Assembly: GCA_003023725.1 (NCBI GenBank)
Contig: PXYT01000008.1
Span: forward strand, 1 to 64,000
DNA: 64,000 nt
Origin: Sulfobacillus benefaciens
GTDB taxonomy: Bacteria; Bacillota; Sulfobacillia; Sulfobacillales; Sulfobacillaceae
Direction: 5' to 3'
Below, piece after piece: positions 27,016-35,664 of this stretch (within the stretch, counting starts at the first letter, position 1; each line of letters opens with the position of its first letter). The notes under the pieces were generated by a model, which was not told the origin of the DNA, made no database searches, and saw nothing but the letters and a program-made list of their open reading frames with translations. Both the position numbers and the translations under genes were made by a program.

Positions 27016-27306
27016 CCTGTACCCCCGTTGCAATGTGGATTCTTTGAATCCAGATTAGCACGAAAGGCATAAGAACCCTATCCCCGAAAACATATCGCAA
27101 CACGCCTCCGGCGACAGTCCAACCACTGCCCTTCGTCTCTATTTTACGAGAACGCACGGTTTCGGAAAAGACAAACCCAATATCCCGAGCCTACAGCTTC
27201 ACCACCACAAATCAAGGAGAGCCCCCCATATCCAGCGGGCTCTGAGGGTGTGGATAACTTTTCATGTGCTCCGTAAAGTTAAATCCCGCGGAAAAAGCCG
27301 CCGTCA

Positions 27307-28191
27307 TTACGGATGCCCGGGCACCCCGTCCGGTCTCTGCATCGAGGCCCTACTACGTTCCATTATACGCGGGCTTGGACGGTACCGGTCAATTCCCAGC
27401 TGCTTGATGACCCCGCCCTTATTCTCTTTGATTTCCAGCCAGTTCTGCACTCGAACTCCATCTTGTCCAGGAGCCAGAATTTTCTCCTCACCGGGTTTTA
27501 AGTCGCTGCGATAACGGACGATAGTCTTAAAGGGATAAATTGCCAAAATTTTGTGATGAACCGAAATATCGGGTCCCGCACTGGTTCCCATAATTTTTAC
27601 CACCATATGCCGCTTTTGAGCGTCAGCCACTATCAGAACCGGGGTCTTGCGGTTGTTTCGAAACCGGAAGTCGAGATAGTCTCCCGCAACCGTGGCATCT
27701 TCTCCTGGCGGCAAATAGGGTACGGTCAACCCGTGCTGGTGCCGTTCGACAACCGTAAGCCCTGTTCTCAAAATCGCGGAATAGAGGGTAGAAGAGCCCT
27801 GACAGACGCCTCCTCCCACAGACGGAACAATACGGTCGCCCATAAAGGCCCGGCCCCATCCATATCCATTTTCTTCGGTATAAGGCCCCACAACAGCATA
27901 GTAGGAAAACATTTTTCCTGGACCCACAACCGTGCCATTGAGCCTCCGTGCCGCCAATTCAATATTTTCCGCCTGGCTTGCGCTGGCATGAGAGTAATTT
28001 GTGGTTTGTTTGCCGAGAACGTACGGCAATTTCAAATCCCCGACTTGCGTCTCCCAATTACGTGTGGTTAGGCTCACGACTATCGGCGCTAATTCGTGAT
28101 GTTCCCTTTCAGACAAAGTGGCAGGAGCGCGATGGAGAATAGGGTGGAGAAAGAGTCCTAAAACCGTACTCACAAACCATAGAAGCTTCAT
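27307..28191 (-). CDS. VanW-family protein, exported
   Basis: 294 aa. A hydrophobic signal segment at residues 1-20, then the VanW core: AENIELAARRLNGTVVGPGKMFSYY, GRAFMGDRIVPSVGGGVCQGSSTLYSA and ERHQHGLTVPYLPPGEDATV. A short G5-like segment (LKPGEEKILAPGQDGVRV) ends the protein. VanW proteins are cell-wall-associated; their biochemical role is not established. ATG 28191 is chosen because it begins the signal peptide; the frame runs 28 codons further up. No vancomycin-resistance gene is near. Confidence 0.85.
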   Translation of the reverse strand: MKLLWFVSTVLGLFLHPILHRAPATLSEREHHELAPIVVSLTTRNWETQVGDLKLPYVLGKQTTNYSHASASQAENIELAARRLNGTVVGPGKMFSYYAVVGPYTEENGYGWGRAFMGDRIVPSVGGGVCQGSSTLYSAILRTGLTVVERHQHGLTVPYLPPGEDATVAGDYLDFRFRNNRKTPVLIVADAQKRHMVVKIMGTSAGPDISVHHKILAIYPFKTIVRYRSDLKPGEEKILAPGQDGVRVQNWLEIKENKGGVIKQLGIDRYRPSPRIMERSRASMQRPDGVPGHP

Positions 28192-28672
28192 CGATCCGTC
28201 GCATCCTTTCCCGTTTCGCCTTAATTTGATGAACAATGAAAGTCTCACGTTGTGAACGCTCCTATCATTCCCCACACCAAGCTTTTTGACTCCTAAGCCC
28301 TCTGATCCACCCCAGGCGTCGTTCCTTTAAGGGTATGCAGATTTTATGATGGGTCGGGCCATTGTTACGATGCCTATCATCTGAAGGCAAAACCGGATTG
28401 TGTGATGGATCGGAATTCCCATGAAGGAAGTTTTCCGCCGCGGAAAACACCTGGGACACGTATTAACGCGCTCTGGAATCGGCAGTCTTAAGGTACTAAC
28501 GCGTCGAATAGTTCATGATTAGTAACGTTAAGCACCATGTGGTCTCCCTGGCCCGGGGCCGCACCGTTGCGCGGTTAGTCATGGTGATTCGCGTCCCCGA
28601 GTTTATTAAAGGTTCTCGACTCTCGCTGGGGACTCTCTGGGTTTGCGGACGGGCATACGGAAAAACCTCCGC
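28192..28672. other. Gene-free stretch before the ArsR gene
   Basis: About 480 bases without a supported gene. It holds a 19-nt near-perfect palindrome at 28430-28448 (GTTTTCCGC, one base, GCGGAAAAC), with no T-run on either side. It presumably includes the VanW promoter. Confidence 0.4.
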
Positions 28673-28719
28673 TTGACACGACACCATTCAGTGCCATATT
28701 ATCCAAATAGGCCACTGAA
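28673..28719 (+). promoter_or_regulatory. Promoter with an operator palindrome for the arsR-like operon
   Basis: Perfect -35 TTGACA (28673-28678), 18-nt spacer, -10 TATTAT (28697-28702). An inverted repeat ATTCAGTG (28686-28693)/CACTGAAT (28713-28720) straddles the -10 box. A repressor bound there would block the promoter, the usual arrangement for an autoregulated ArsR protein. Confidence 0.7.
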
Positions 28720-28721
28720 TA

Positions 28722-29063
28722 GTGTCTTTTAGCGAGAGGGGGGATCTTCCCACGAGAGATGTCTTTAGCGCGATTGCCGATCCCACTCGCCGCCAGATGC
28801 TCGACGTTCTGGCGCAAGTCGATGAGTTGCCTCTCTACGAGATGACCGCCAAGTTCCACATGGGTCGTACGGGAGTGTCCAAGCATCTGGCCATCCTTAA
28901 AGAGGCCGGGCTTGTAGAGGACCGCAAAGTGGGACGGGAATCAAGGTACCACCTGAACGCCGCTCGCCTGCACGAGGTTCAGGAGTGGGTATCGTTCTAT
29001 GAGCGGTTCTGGACCCAACGGATTGATCGTTTGAAGGACCTGCTGGAGGAAGACAACACATGA
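28722..29063 (+). CDS. ArsR-family transcriptional regulator
   Basis: 113-aa winged-helix protein. FSAIADPTRRQMLDVL, then the recognition helix MGRTGVSKHLAILKEAGLV and the wing DRKVGRESRYHL. There are no metal-binding cysteines, so it is not an arsenic sensor in the strict sense; it belongs to the type paired with SRPBCC proteins. GTG 28722 is the only standard start but has no ribosome-binding site. AGAGGGGGG at 28735-28743 instead precedes an ACG codon at 28752. It overlaps the SRPBCC gene by ATGA. Confidence 0.85.
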   Translation: MSFSERGDLPTRDVFSAIADPTRRQMLDVLAQVDELPLYEMTAKFHMGRTGVSKHLAILKEAGLVEDRKVGRESRYHLNAARLHEVQEWVSFYERFWTQRIDRLKDLLEEDNT

Positions 29064-29503
29064 GTGAAACAGTTTCGTTGGATTTCGAGATAAAGAGCCC
29101 CATCGAGCGCGTGTGGCATGCCCTGACAGATCCAACCACCCTTGCCAAGTGGATGTTTTTTGAAACGGACGACTTTCAGCCCGTCGTCGGACATCACTTT
29201 CAATTTCGCGGCAAGGAGGCCACAGGCTGGACCGGGATTGTCGATTGTAAGGTACTGATAGTCGACGAGCCACATCGGCTGTCCTACACCTGGGTGACCG
29301 AGGGACAGTTAGGCCAACACCGGACCACCGTCAGCTGGACGCTGACGGCCTCCGACAACGGCATGACCCAGATTCATTTGGAGCAGAGGGGATTCGACCG
29401 CGAAACTAAGCAGGAGATCGACGGCGCCAAGTACGGCTGGACGCATCAACTGAACCAATTGAGGGATCTGCTCACACCCTCAAACAATGCGAACGAGGTA
29501 TGA
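29060..29503 (+). CDS. SRPBCC (AHSA1-like) domain protein
   Basis: 147 aa. VSLDFEIKSPIERVWHALTDP, then KWMFF and a C-terminal YGWTHQLNQLRDLL helix give the START/AHSA1 fold with a hydrophobic cavity. Ligand is unknown; such proteins often sense or bind small molecules. It overlaps the upstream ArsR gene by four bases (ATGA), so the two are translationally coupled. That pairing is widespread and suggests the SRPBCC protein acts in the same response. Confidence 0.85.
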   Translation: MSETVSLDFEIKSPIERVWHALTDPTTLAKWMFFETDDFQPVVGHHFQFRGKEATGWTGIVDCKVLIVDEPHRLSYTWVTEGQLGQHRTTVSWTLTASDNGMTQIHLEQRGFDRETKQEIDGAKYGWTHQLNQLRDLLTPSNNANEV

Positions 29504-29760
29504 GACGGGCCCCGAAACCCATGGTTCAGTGATGGTCGACGTCAAGCCATGGCGAGTCAACGCTGAGCCCCGGGGCAGAACTGCAGGCAACGCCTCCCAA
29601 ATTGCCCGGCAGATCGGGTTGTTTAACAACGCCTCCGATCGGGCTTGTATTCTACCGAGGGGAACACTCTCGAACAGCTGTTGGATCGGGGTTCCAGGGT
29701 ATTCCAAGTAACAGAATTTCTTCTGTGCGCGAAATACAGAAACAAGAAGGAGGCGTGGAA

Positions 29761-30225
29761 ATGTCGTATGTCGTTGATTTTAGCAAGGTGTCAACGGTTG
29801 GGTTAGCGTCGTCACCGGTAGCAGAAGCCCTGGCAGGTTTGCGTGCGAATGAAGCCCGTTACTTTATGAACAAATATCAGCATACATTTACCGTTGTACC
29901 CGCCAACGAAAGCCAGGAGACATTGGATTACGTCCGCCGCATTTTGAAAGAAGAGCGCGGTATTGAGTTGGCCGCCAAAGCTTTAGAAACGTCTCGGTTT
30001 CAAGTGAAAAACCTCAAATTTGCCTACGTTCTTTATGAGGACGGTCTTGCGGTCAATGTCATGTATGCAGTGGACGAGCCGAAGAAGCGAGCGGTAGGGT
30101 TTAAACTGTCTGAGGGGATGGAGGTACCCAAAGAACTGGAGGGGAAGTTTAAATTTGCTAAGCAAAAGTCTAAACTGGCCGGCACTATTCGTGGTTCATT
30201 CTTTGTCATTAAAGGGGATTATTGA
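29761..30225 (+). CDS. Unknown 154-aa soluble protein, probably well expressed
   Basis: Not recognised. No signal peptide or membrane segment. The sequence is lysine- and glutamate-rich with alternating helices and strands (ANEARYFMNKYQHTFTVVPA, LKFAYVLYEDGLAVNVMYAV) and a basic C-terminal third. The ribosome-binding site AAGAAGGAGG is close to ideal, suggesting strong translation. An ACAGAA/TTCTGT inverted repeat lies about 40 nt upstream. It stands alone, with 250-460 bp of non-coding sequence on each side. Confidence 0.7.
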   Translation: MSYVVDFSKVSTVGLASSPVAEALAGLRANEARYFMNKYQHTFTVVPANESQETLDYVRRILKEERGIELAAKALETSRFQVKNLKFAYVLYEDGLAVNVMYAVDEPKKRAVGFKLSEGMEVPKELEGKFKFAKQKSKLAGTIRGSFFVIKGDY

Positions 30226-30690
30226 AGCCAGCAAGAGCGCCCGAGGAGGCAATTCAGCCATTGCTGTCGTTCACACTGTTTGTCGGGGCGCAGTTGAAAC
30301 ATCGTGTTTGCCTCTTCTCACGTAAAACTTCATCACGCTAATCATGAACAAACGGGAATGTTAGTGCAGTAAAAGCTGGAGCGGATCCACCTCCTTTGCC
30401 AACAATCTCGGCCACCCTTTAAAAATGTCACCGCTTGAGAGTGAGAGGTTTGGGAGCTACCGGGAAACATCTCTCGCCTGGATTATTTTTTCTTGACTGG
30501 CCGTGTTCCGTTTCGCTTCACATCGCTGTCACCCTGCAGGAAACCACTCGGAGCGAAACAGAACTTACACTAGTACGATACAAAACCGTCTCGAAATCTT
30601 AAAAACGTGCAAGTGCGGCCAATCTGTGGCAAACTAGAAACGATTGGTATTATTCCCGAAAATGTAAAGGGATTTAAGTCAGGTGACAGG
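30226..30690. other. Gene-free stretch before hom
   Basis: About 460 bases. No gene seen. TTGACT at 30493 is a possible -35 but lacks a good -10. A GCGCCC/GGGCGC pair flanks 30236-30291 loosely. No recognised riboswitch, although hom is often controlled by one. Confidence 0.35.
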
Positions 30691-31806
30691 ATGAAGACAA
30701 CACGTATCGGAATTTTAGGGCTTGGCACGGTGGGCAAGGGTGTCGTCGAGGCCTTGGGGCGCCAAAACACCGTAGTAATAGACAAAATTTTGGTCCGCGA
30801 ACCCTATCGTTATAACAGCGATCTGCCTTTGACCACCAACGTGTGGGAAATTATTGAAGATCCTGATATCGATATCGTGGTCGAAGTCATGGGCGGCGTT
30901 GATCCTGCCTATGAGTACCTAAGCTCTGCACTTCATTCCGGGAAATCCGTGGTGACAGCCAACAAAGAAGTGGTGGCTCGTTATGGACCGGAATTGATGG
31001 AACTAGCCCGTCAAAATCGTCAGGGATTCTTGTTCGAAGCCAGCGTAGGAGGTGGCATTCCTATACTTGATGCCTTGACATGGCATCTTCGTGCAACGCC
31101 TATTCATGCCGTTGAGGGGGTCGTCAACGGCACCACCAATTTCATACTGAATCAAATGGAACAAGGCATGGAATTTTCTGCTGCCTTGCAACGGGCTCAA
31201 GCGCTGGGTCTGGCCGAGCAAAACCCTTCTGCGGATGTGGAAGGGTGGGACAGCGCACGCAAGCTGTCGATTCTAGCGGGACTCGCATTTAGTTCCTGGA
31301 TTCATGCCGAAAAGGAACACGTCTTGGGAATAACGCACGTGAAATCCTGTCATTTGCGCCGATTACACGAGATGGGCTTTGGGCTGCGGCTCGTAGCCCG
31401 TGCGCAACGCCAACCGTCGTCCATAGGCTTTGTGGTGGCTCCAACCGTTTACCCCCGGGGTCACCGGTATCTTAAACTGGCCGGATCGCAAAATGCCATT
31501 GGAATTTTTTCGGAAGCAGGCACCACATGGATCGAGGGTCCAGGAGCCGGGGGAATTGCCACGGCCAGCAGTATCATCGCCGACATCCAGCGCATTCGGT
31601 TTAGCATTCCCGATCGCGAGCCTCTTTTCTTTGAGGATTTCCCTGCGGCCGACATCGATGACTCTTACTTGATTTTCACGGAGGATCCCTATCAACCGCT
31701 TCCCGACATCCCCGATTCCCTGCAAAAGGGAGCAGGATATCTTGTCTCGCCCCATGCCTTGCCGCCCGAAACCGGACTGGTGCAATATCGGTTCAGAATT
31801 CAGTAA
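30691..31806 (+). CDS. hom: Homoserine dehydrogenase, short form
   Basis: Reduces aspartate semialdehyde to homoserine for threonine and methionine. GLGTVGKGVVEAL binds the nucleotide, VVTANKEVVA and VEGVVNGTTNFIL are the substrate loops, ADVEGWDSARKLSILA is the family's strongest signature. At 371 aa it is about 60 residues shorter than the usual Firmicute enzyme and appears to lack the C-terminal ACT domain, so threonine feedback may be missing. ATG 30691 follows AGGTGACAGG. The gene ends inside a perfect palindrome. Confidence 0.93.
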   Translation: MKTTRIGILGLGTVGKGVVEALGRQNTVVIDKILVREPYRYNSDLPLTTNVWEIIEDPDIDIVVEVMGGVDPAYEYLSSALHSGKSVVTANKEVVARYGPELMELARQNRQGFLFEASVGGGIPILDALTWHLRATPIHAVEGVVNGTTNFILNQMEQGMEFSAALQRAQALGLAEQNPSADVEGWDSARKLSILAGLAFSSWIHAEKEHVLGITHVKSCHLRRLHEMGFGLRLVARAQRQPSSIGFVVAPTVYPRGHRYLKLAGSQNAIGIFSEAGTTWIEGPGAGGIATASSIIADIQRIRFSIPDREPLFFEDFPAADIDDSYLIFTEDPYQPLPDIPDSLQKGAGYLVSPHALPPETGLVQYRFRIQ

Positions 31807-31829
31807 GGGCGGCCGCGGCCGCCCTTACT
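31802..31829. terminator. Perfect 28-bp palindrome over the hom stop codon
   Basis: Positions 31802-31815 and 31816-31829 are exact reverse complements (AGTAAGGGCGGCCG and its partner) with no loop. The TAA of hom lies in the left arm. Followed on the plus strand by TTGGGGTTT. It can serve as terminator for hom and for the minus-strand SASP-like gene ending at 31837. Confidence 0.7.
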
Positions 31830-31836
31830 TTGGGGT

Positions 31837-32049
31837 TTATACCTGGTGCCGGAGTTCTTCCTCGGCCAATCGAATGGCTTCTCGTACAAGGTTGCCACAT
31901 TCTCTGGCAGGAACGCCGCCCCATCCTTCCCGGCGGACGATATCATCCACTCCTAAGCGCTCACCTAGCTTCATTTTTGTGGCCTCTGACAGGATTTTTG
32001 CCAAGATACCACCCCCGCCCCTTATTATGTCCTTTTCGGCCTGGAGCAT
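31837..32049 (-). CDS. Divergent small acid-soluble spore protein, alpha/beta family-like
   Basis: 70 aa. KLGERLGVDDI aligns with the SASP germination-protease site region (ELG...), and WGGVPARECGNLVREAIRLAEEEL matches the second conserved block (WGDxxSRxCGxxGGxMVxxMIExAEQQ). The Gly-Gly pair of the classic block is lost, so it is a divergent member that may bind DNA weakly or serve another role. ATG 32049 follows GGAGAG; GTG 32064 overlaps the slt stop as GTGA. It is the last gene of the polA-mutM-coaE-slt run, an unusual place for a spore protein. Confidence 0.65.
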   Translation of the reverse strand: MLQAEKDIIRGGGGILAKILSEATKMKLGERLGVDDIVRREGWGGVPARECGNLVREAIRLAEEELRHQV

Positions 32050-32060
32050 GTGCTCTCCAA

Positions 32061-32663
32061 TCACGGAATGGAGCGGGATTGGACCGCGAAAAGCGGAAGA
32101 AATCCATACAAGATCCGATACAGAGTCTTTAAAAACAAGACTCGATGCACAAAGTTTTTTGTTTCAGGAAAGGGAACCCTCGCGGCGGATTTTGCTGAGG
32201 GTGTTAACAATCCGTGCGTCATCCATGATTGAACATTCCGCGCTCCGGCATTATAAGCGGCCAGACCCAGGACTTCATTCCCCCGATAGCTCTTCAGCAA
32301 CTGACTCAGATACCAGCTACCCAAATGAATATTGGTCGCGGGATTCAAGAGCCCCCCTTTCTTTAAAACCTTTTTATCGGCTTTCAAGCTGGCCCATTCG
32401 GCCGTTGAGGGGATTAATTGCATGAGACCCACCGCCCCTTTGTCGCTCACTACGTCGGGACGGTAACTGCTTTCCACGCGAATAACCGCTGCGATTAGGT
32501 AGGGGCTCAGATGGTTCATTTGCGCCTCCTGCCAAATGACAGGGCGGTAAGGCATGGGCGCAACATACCGGTACAAAATGAAAAGGACCACTACGCACAA
32601 ACCCAGCCACAAAACCACGGCTTTGCGGGCTCTTATTCGGTAGCGGTGCTTTGGTTGTGCCAT
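32061..32663 (-). CDS. Lytic transglycosylase, membrane-anchored
   Basis: 200 aa. A membrane segment at about residues 16-36 anchors a soluble-lytic-transglycosylase domain that cuts peptidoglycan: RVESSYRPD with the catalytic Glu, GAVGLMQLIPST and GLAAYNAGARNVQ are its motifs. It overlaps the end of coaE by 31 bp and its stop touches the SASP-like gene, so all three are co-transcribed. A role in spore or cell-wall remodelling is plausible but inferred from position only. Confidence 0.9.
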   Translation of the reverse strand: MAQPKHRYRIRARKAVVLWLGLCVVVLFILYRYVAPMPYRPVIWQEAQMNHLSPYLIAAVIRVESSYRPDVVSDKGAVGLMQLIPSTAEWASLKADKKVLKKGGLLNPATNIHLGSWYLSQLLKSYRGNEVLGLAAYNAGARNVQSWMTHGLLTPSAKSAARVPFPETKNFVHRVLFLKTLYRILYGFLPLFAVQSRSIP

Positions 32664-33235
32664 AAACGCGTCACCTGTTCTCTCAATCCATCCAAAGATC
32701 CTTGGTTGTCAATAATGCAGTCCGCATAACGAATTTTCTCATCGACCGGTATTTGCGCCTGAATTCGGCGGAATGCCTCTTCTCTTCCTAAATGATCCCG
32801 GCGCATAATCCGTTCAAGTTGCACCTCTAAAGGCGCATACACCAACCAAATTTGATCGACACTCCGACGCCAATCGCTTTCTATCAACAAAGGAATATCG
32901 AGAACGACGGCAGCATAGCCCTGTTGGGACATTTCTACAATTTGCTGCATAATAGACTGCCGAACCAAAGGATGAACCAGCGCGTTTAATTTCTGGCGCT
33001 CTTCGGGGTCCTGAAAAATTCGATGTCCCAACTTCCTCCGCAACAACTGCCCATCGGGGCCCAACACACTCCATCCGTAACGGGACCAGATTGCCCGCCA
33101 CAGAGGCTGTCCCCGGTTTTGAAGAGTGTGGGTCAGCCTATCGGCATCAATCACGGGAGCCCCCAGCCCCCGCAAGATGGCACTAACCTCGGATTTCCCG
33201 GTTCCAATACTTCCCGTCAGTCCTATCAAGCGCAA
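32633..33235 (-). CDS. coaE: Dephospho-CoA kinase
   Basis: Last step of coenzyme A synthesis, phosphorylating the 3' hydroxyl of dephospho-CoA. 200 aa with the P-loop GLTGSIGTGKS at 5-15, DADRLTH and DIPLLIES. TTG 33235 is the start, nine bases after GGGAGG. It is part of the polA-mutM-coaE run that is common in Firmicutes and overlaps the downstream transglycosylase gene by 31 bp. Confidence 0.95.
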   Translation of the reverse strand: MRLIGLTGSIGTGKSEVSAILRGLGAPVIDADRLTHTLQNRGQPLWRAIWSRYGWSVLGPDGQLLRRKLGHRIFQDPEERQKLNALVHPLVRQSIMQQIVEMSQQGYAAVVLDIPLLIESDWRRSVDQIWLVYAPLEVQLERIMRRDHLGREEAFRRIQAQIPVDEKIRYADCIIDNQGSLDGLREQVTRLWHNQSTATE

Positions 33236-33295
33236 ATCGGAAATCCTCCCTTAAATGCGACCCAAAAGGTGTCCCGGCTATTATATGAATCCCGG

Positions 33296-34573
33296 CTAGG
33301 GAACAGAATGCCATGACAGAATTTGATGATCCATAACCATGGCATGAGGAGCGCGAAATGAAAACAACCAGAAGCTAACATTAGGGACAACACGAACCGA
33401 AATTCCGCGGGCAAAGCGGTTGGCTGTTCCCAGATAGGCCGCAATCCTTCCCGATCGCGCCAGCCGGCTAAGATTTGCGGCCGACGTCGGGGATACCGTG
33501 ATACCGTGCGGGTCTATGGCGTGAAGGCTCTGAGCAAGCTGCATTGCCTCTCCGTCGCTACTGTTCACCCAAACGCTCAGAGCCGCCCTCTTCCCTGTCA
33601 CCTGATGCAACGTCGAAGGATATCGGGCGGATAAAGGTGCCAAGGTTCCCCGAAAAGCCGCACGAACCCACTGACTCAACGACACTTTGGGAATTTTTTT
33701 GGTAATGGCGCCATTGATGTAAAGCGATACATTACCCGGCAAGGGAAGGGCTTCGACCCCAGAGAGTTCCGTTCCATTCAACTGCTTGAGTTGTCCCGGC
33801 TGCAAAGGTACCGCGTTGACCAGATGATTTTGGTAGGCCAGAAGTGCCTCCCGCAAGGTTGGGTACCTGAGCAAATCAACAGACTGCGGGCCGGAACCCG
33901 ATACCTTCTTGAAACTCAACGAGGAGTCAAGAGTCCATCCCGTCAGCTTATATCCGCCGGTTCCTATAAGATTGGTAAATTGCCAGTTGGTTCCTCCTTG
34001 GGTTTGATCCGAAACCGGAACAATGGCTAGTGCCAGGTTGGCTAGATTCTTTATAAATCCGGGGCCGACGGCCTTTTTCAACGTCAACTGCAAAGTATTA
34101 GTCCCTGTGACCTGCACACCTTGCAAATACTTGGTCTTCCCCTGTTCAAACCGCCGGACGCCGACCACTTGAGAAAGCAAAGTTCGAGCTTTCGTCGAAT
34201 CAACCGGGGCAATAAGTGGCCGAACCAGGGCCCGAGCCACCATATCCGGGGTTAGAGGCTGCCCACCTGGGAGGCGCGCCCTGCGCAACTGAATGGTTAC
34301 CACATTACCGTGATACGTGACGGAACTAGCCAACCCCGGTACGATAGCCCCTGAAGGAGAAACATTCACCAAGGTTTGAAAGATGTTGGCACTCACTTCC
34401 TCATCTGCCGCATTCGACGCTAAAGCCGGATCCAGATTACCCGGATTCTGGAAAATCGCTTCAGTGAAAACATGGCTGACGACCGGCTGCATCGATACTT
34501 CGGGCTGATGAATAAGAAGCGCCGGCAAAAAGGCCAATACCAACAAGAGCCATGGCCATAGTTTTGCTGGCAT
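33296..34573 (-). CDS. Extracellular solute-binding protein (family 5)-like
   Basis: 425 aa, shorter than the usual 500-600 aa of oligopeptide-binding proteins. A single hydrophobic segment near the start, no lipobox. The family-5 pattern is seen in NPGNLDPALASNAADEEVSANIFQTLVNV and in the VVTIQLRRARLPGGQPLTPDMVARAL block. No permease or ATPase genes are near, so it may not be part of a working importer. Its ATG overlaps the stop of the 64-aa gene (ATGA). Confidence 0.75.
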   Translation of the reverse strand: MPAKLWPWLLLVLAFLPALLIHQPEVSMQPVVSHVFTEAIFQNPGNLDPALASNAADEEVSANIFQTLVNVSPSGAIVPGLASSVTYHGNVVTIQLRRARLPGGQPLTPDMVARALVRPLIAPVDSTKARTLLSQVVGVRRFEQGKTKYLQGVQVTGTNTLQLTLKKAVGPGFIKNLANLALAIVPVSDQTQGGTNWQFTNLIGTGGYKLTGWTLDSSLSFKKVSGSGPQSVDLLRYPTLREALLAYQNHLVNAVPLQPGQLKQLNGTELSGVEALPLPGNVSLYINGAITKKIPKVSLSQWVRAAFRGTLAPLSARYPSTLHQVTGKRAALSVWVNSSDGEAMQLAQSLHAIDPHGITVSPTSAANLSRLARSGRIAAYLGTANRFARGISVRVVPNVSFWLFSFRAPHAMVMDHQILSWHSVP

Positions 34574-34767
34574 CAGACCAACTTCCCCGGTAATTTTTCC
34601 AGTTGTGACGTACTTAACGTTTTTTCCGATATGACATTCACGCGATATTTCTCATGTTCTTGGGGAATCAACTCCACTTCGCCACGTACTCCGAACTGGT
34701 CCCATATCATGTCCTTCAGCGCTATAGCCGCATCCCGTGAATCCACGGAAAATGTGAGATGTTGCAC
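34573..34767 (-). CDS. Unknown 64-aa protein
   Basis: Starts with GTG 34767 behind AGGCAGGG and overlaps the next gene by ATGA, which supports its being real. The sequence has an alternating strand-helix pattern (QHLTFSVDSRDAAIALKDMIWDQF, then KYRVNVISEKTL), compatible with a small ferredoxin-like or ACT-like fold. No family recognised. Confidence 0.6.
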   Translation of the reverse strand: MQHLTFSVDSRDAAIALKDMIWDQFGVRGEVELIPQEHEKYRVNVISEKTLSTSQLEKLPGKLV

Positions 34768-34848
34768 GGATTCCCTGCCTCTCTGTCATGCCGTCAAAAA
34801 CCTTGGTTTTCACGAAATTCAATCAGAACTTGATCTCTGCCAAGCTAT

Positions 34849-35664
34849 TCATCTCTGGCAATGTTCGCAATAGTGAGCAGTTCTTCCCTGAATAACCTGC
34901 GTCACAATAACTTCCCCGCACACGGAACACGGGCCTTGATTTCGGCCGTATACCCGCAAATAATCCTGGTTTTGGCCGGGATGCCCTAATGCATCGACAT
35001 AGTCGGAAAATGACGTTCCCCGATGCTCAATGGCTTGCTTTAAAACGGCACGGATGGCCCGCGTGAGCCTTTTGGCATCGGTCTCCGTCAAAGAGCCTCC
35101 CGGGCGATCCGGACGAATCTTGGCCCGAAACAACGCTTCGTCAACATAAATGTTGCCCAGGCCGGCTACGATGCCCTGATTCAACAAAAGACTCTTGATA
35201 GGGGCCGTCCGACCCGCTAAACGTTGGATCAGCCTGGGAGCCGTCAGATCGTGGCTCAACGGCTCAATCCCCAAATGCGGCACAAGATCCTCCCCACTTG
35301 CCATCCAGCCAATACGTCCAAACCGCCTAGGATCAATCAGACGCAAATGATGTCCGCCAAAATCCAGTACCATGTGTGTATGAACGACCCATGGCACATT
35401 CTCGGGTACCCAGATAAGGCGTCCCGACATACCTAAATGTAACAGGAGATGGTCTTTTGTGTCCCACTCCAAAAAAAGAAACTTGCCACGTCGCTTTAAG
35501 GATTTTACCATGTGGCCCGGTAATCGGCGAGCGATTTCTTCGGATGATAGGCGCCCATTTTTCACCATTCTGGAATCAAGATGCAGCACTTGGCGCACTT
35601 GAAGCCCCGGAAGGACGTCATTCAAATACTGGCGAATGGTTTCGACTTCGGGTAGCTCTGGCAT
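34849..35664 (-). CDS. mutM: Formamidopyrimidine-DNA glycosylase
   Basis: Removes oxidised purines such as 8-oxoguanine and cuts the abasic site. After Met removal Pro2 is the nucleophile, followed by Glu3 (PELPEVETIR). The C-terminal zinc finger CSVCGEVIVTQVIQGR with CEHC is intact. The start ATG 35664 overlaps the polA stop by one base (TAATG). At 271 aa it is full length. Confidence 0.97.
   Translation of the reverse strand: MPELPEVETIRQYLNDVLPGLQVRQVLHLDSRMVKNGRLSSEEIARRLPGHMVKSLKRRGKFLFLEWDTKDHLLLHLGMSGRLIWVPENVPWVVHTHMVLDFGGHHLRLIDPRRFGRIGWMASGEDLVPHLGIEPLSHDLTAPRLIQRLAGRTAPIKSLLLNQGIVAGLGNIYVDEALFRAKIRPDRPGGSLTETDAKRLTRAIRAVLKQAIEHRGTSFSDYVDALGHPGQNQDYLRVYGRNQGPCSVCGEVIVTQVIQGRTAHYCEHCQR

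Noticed and set aside
27249-27257. Single perfect DnaA box TGTGGATAA
   Set aside because: One isolated copy is expected by chance and has no neighbours within 200 bp.
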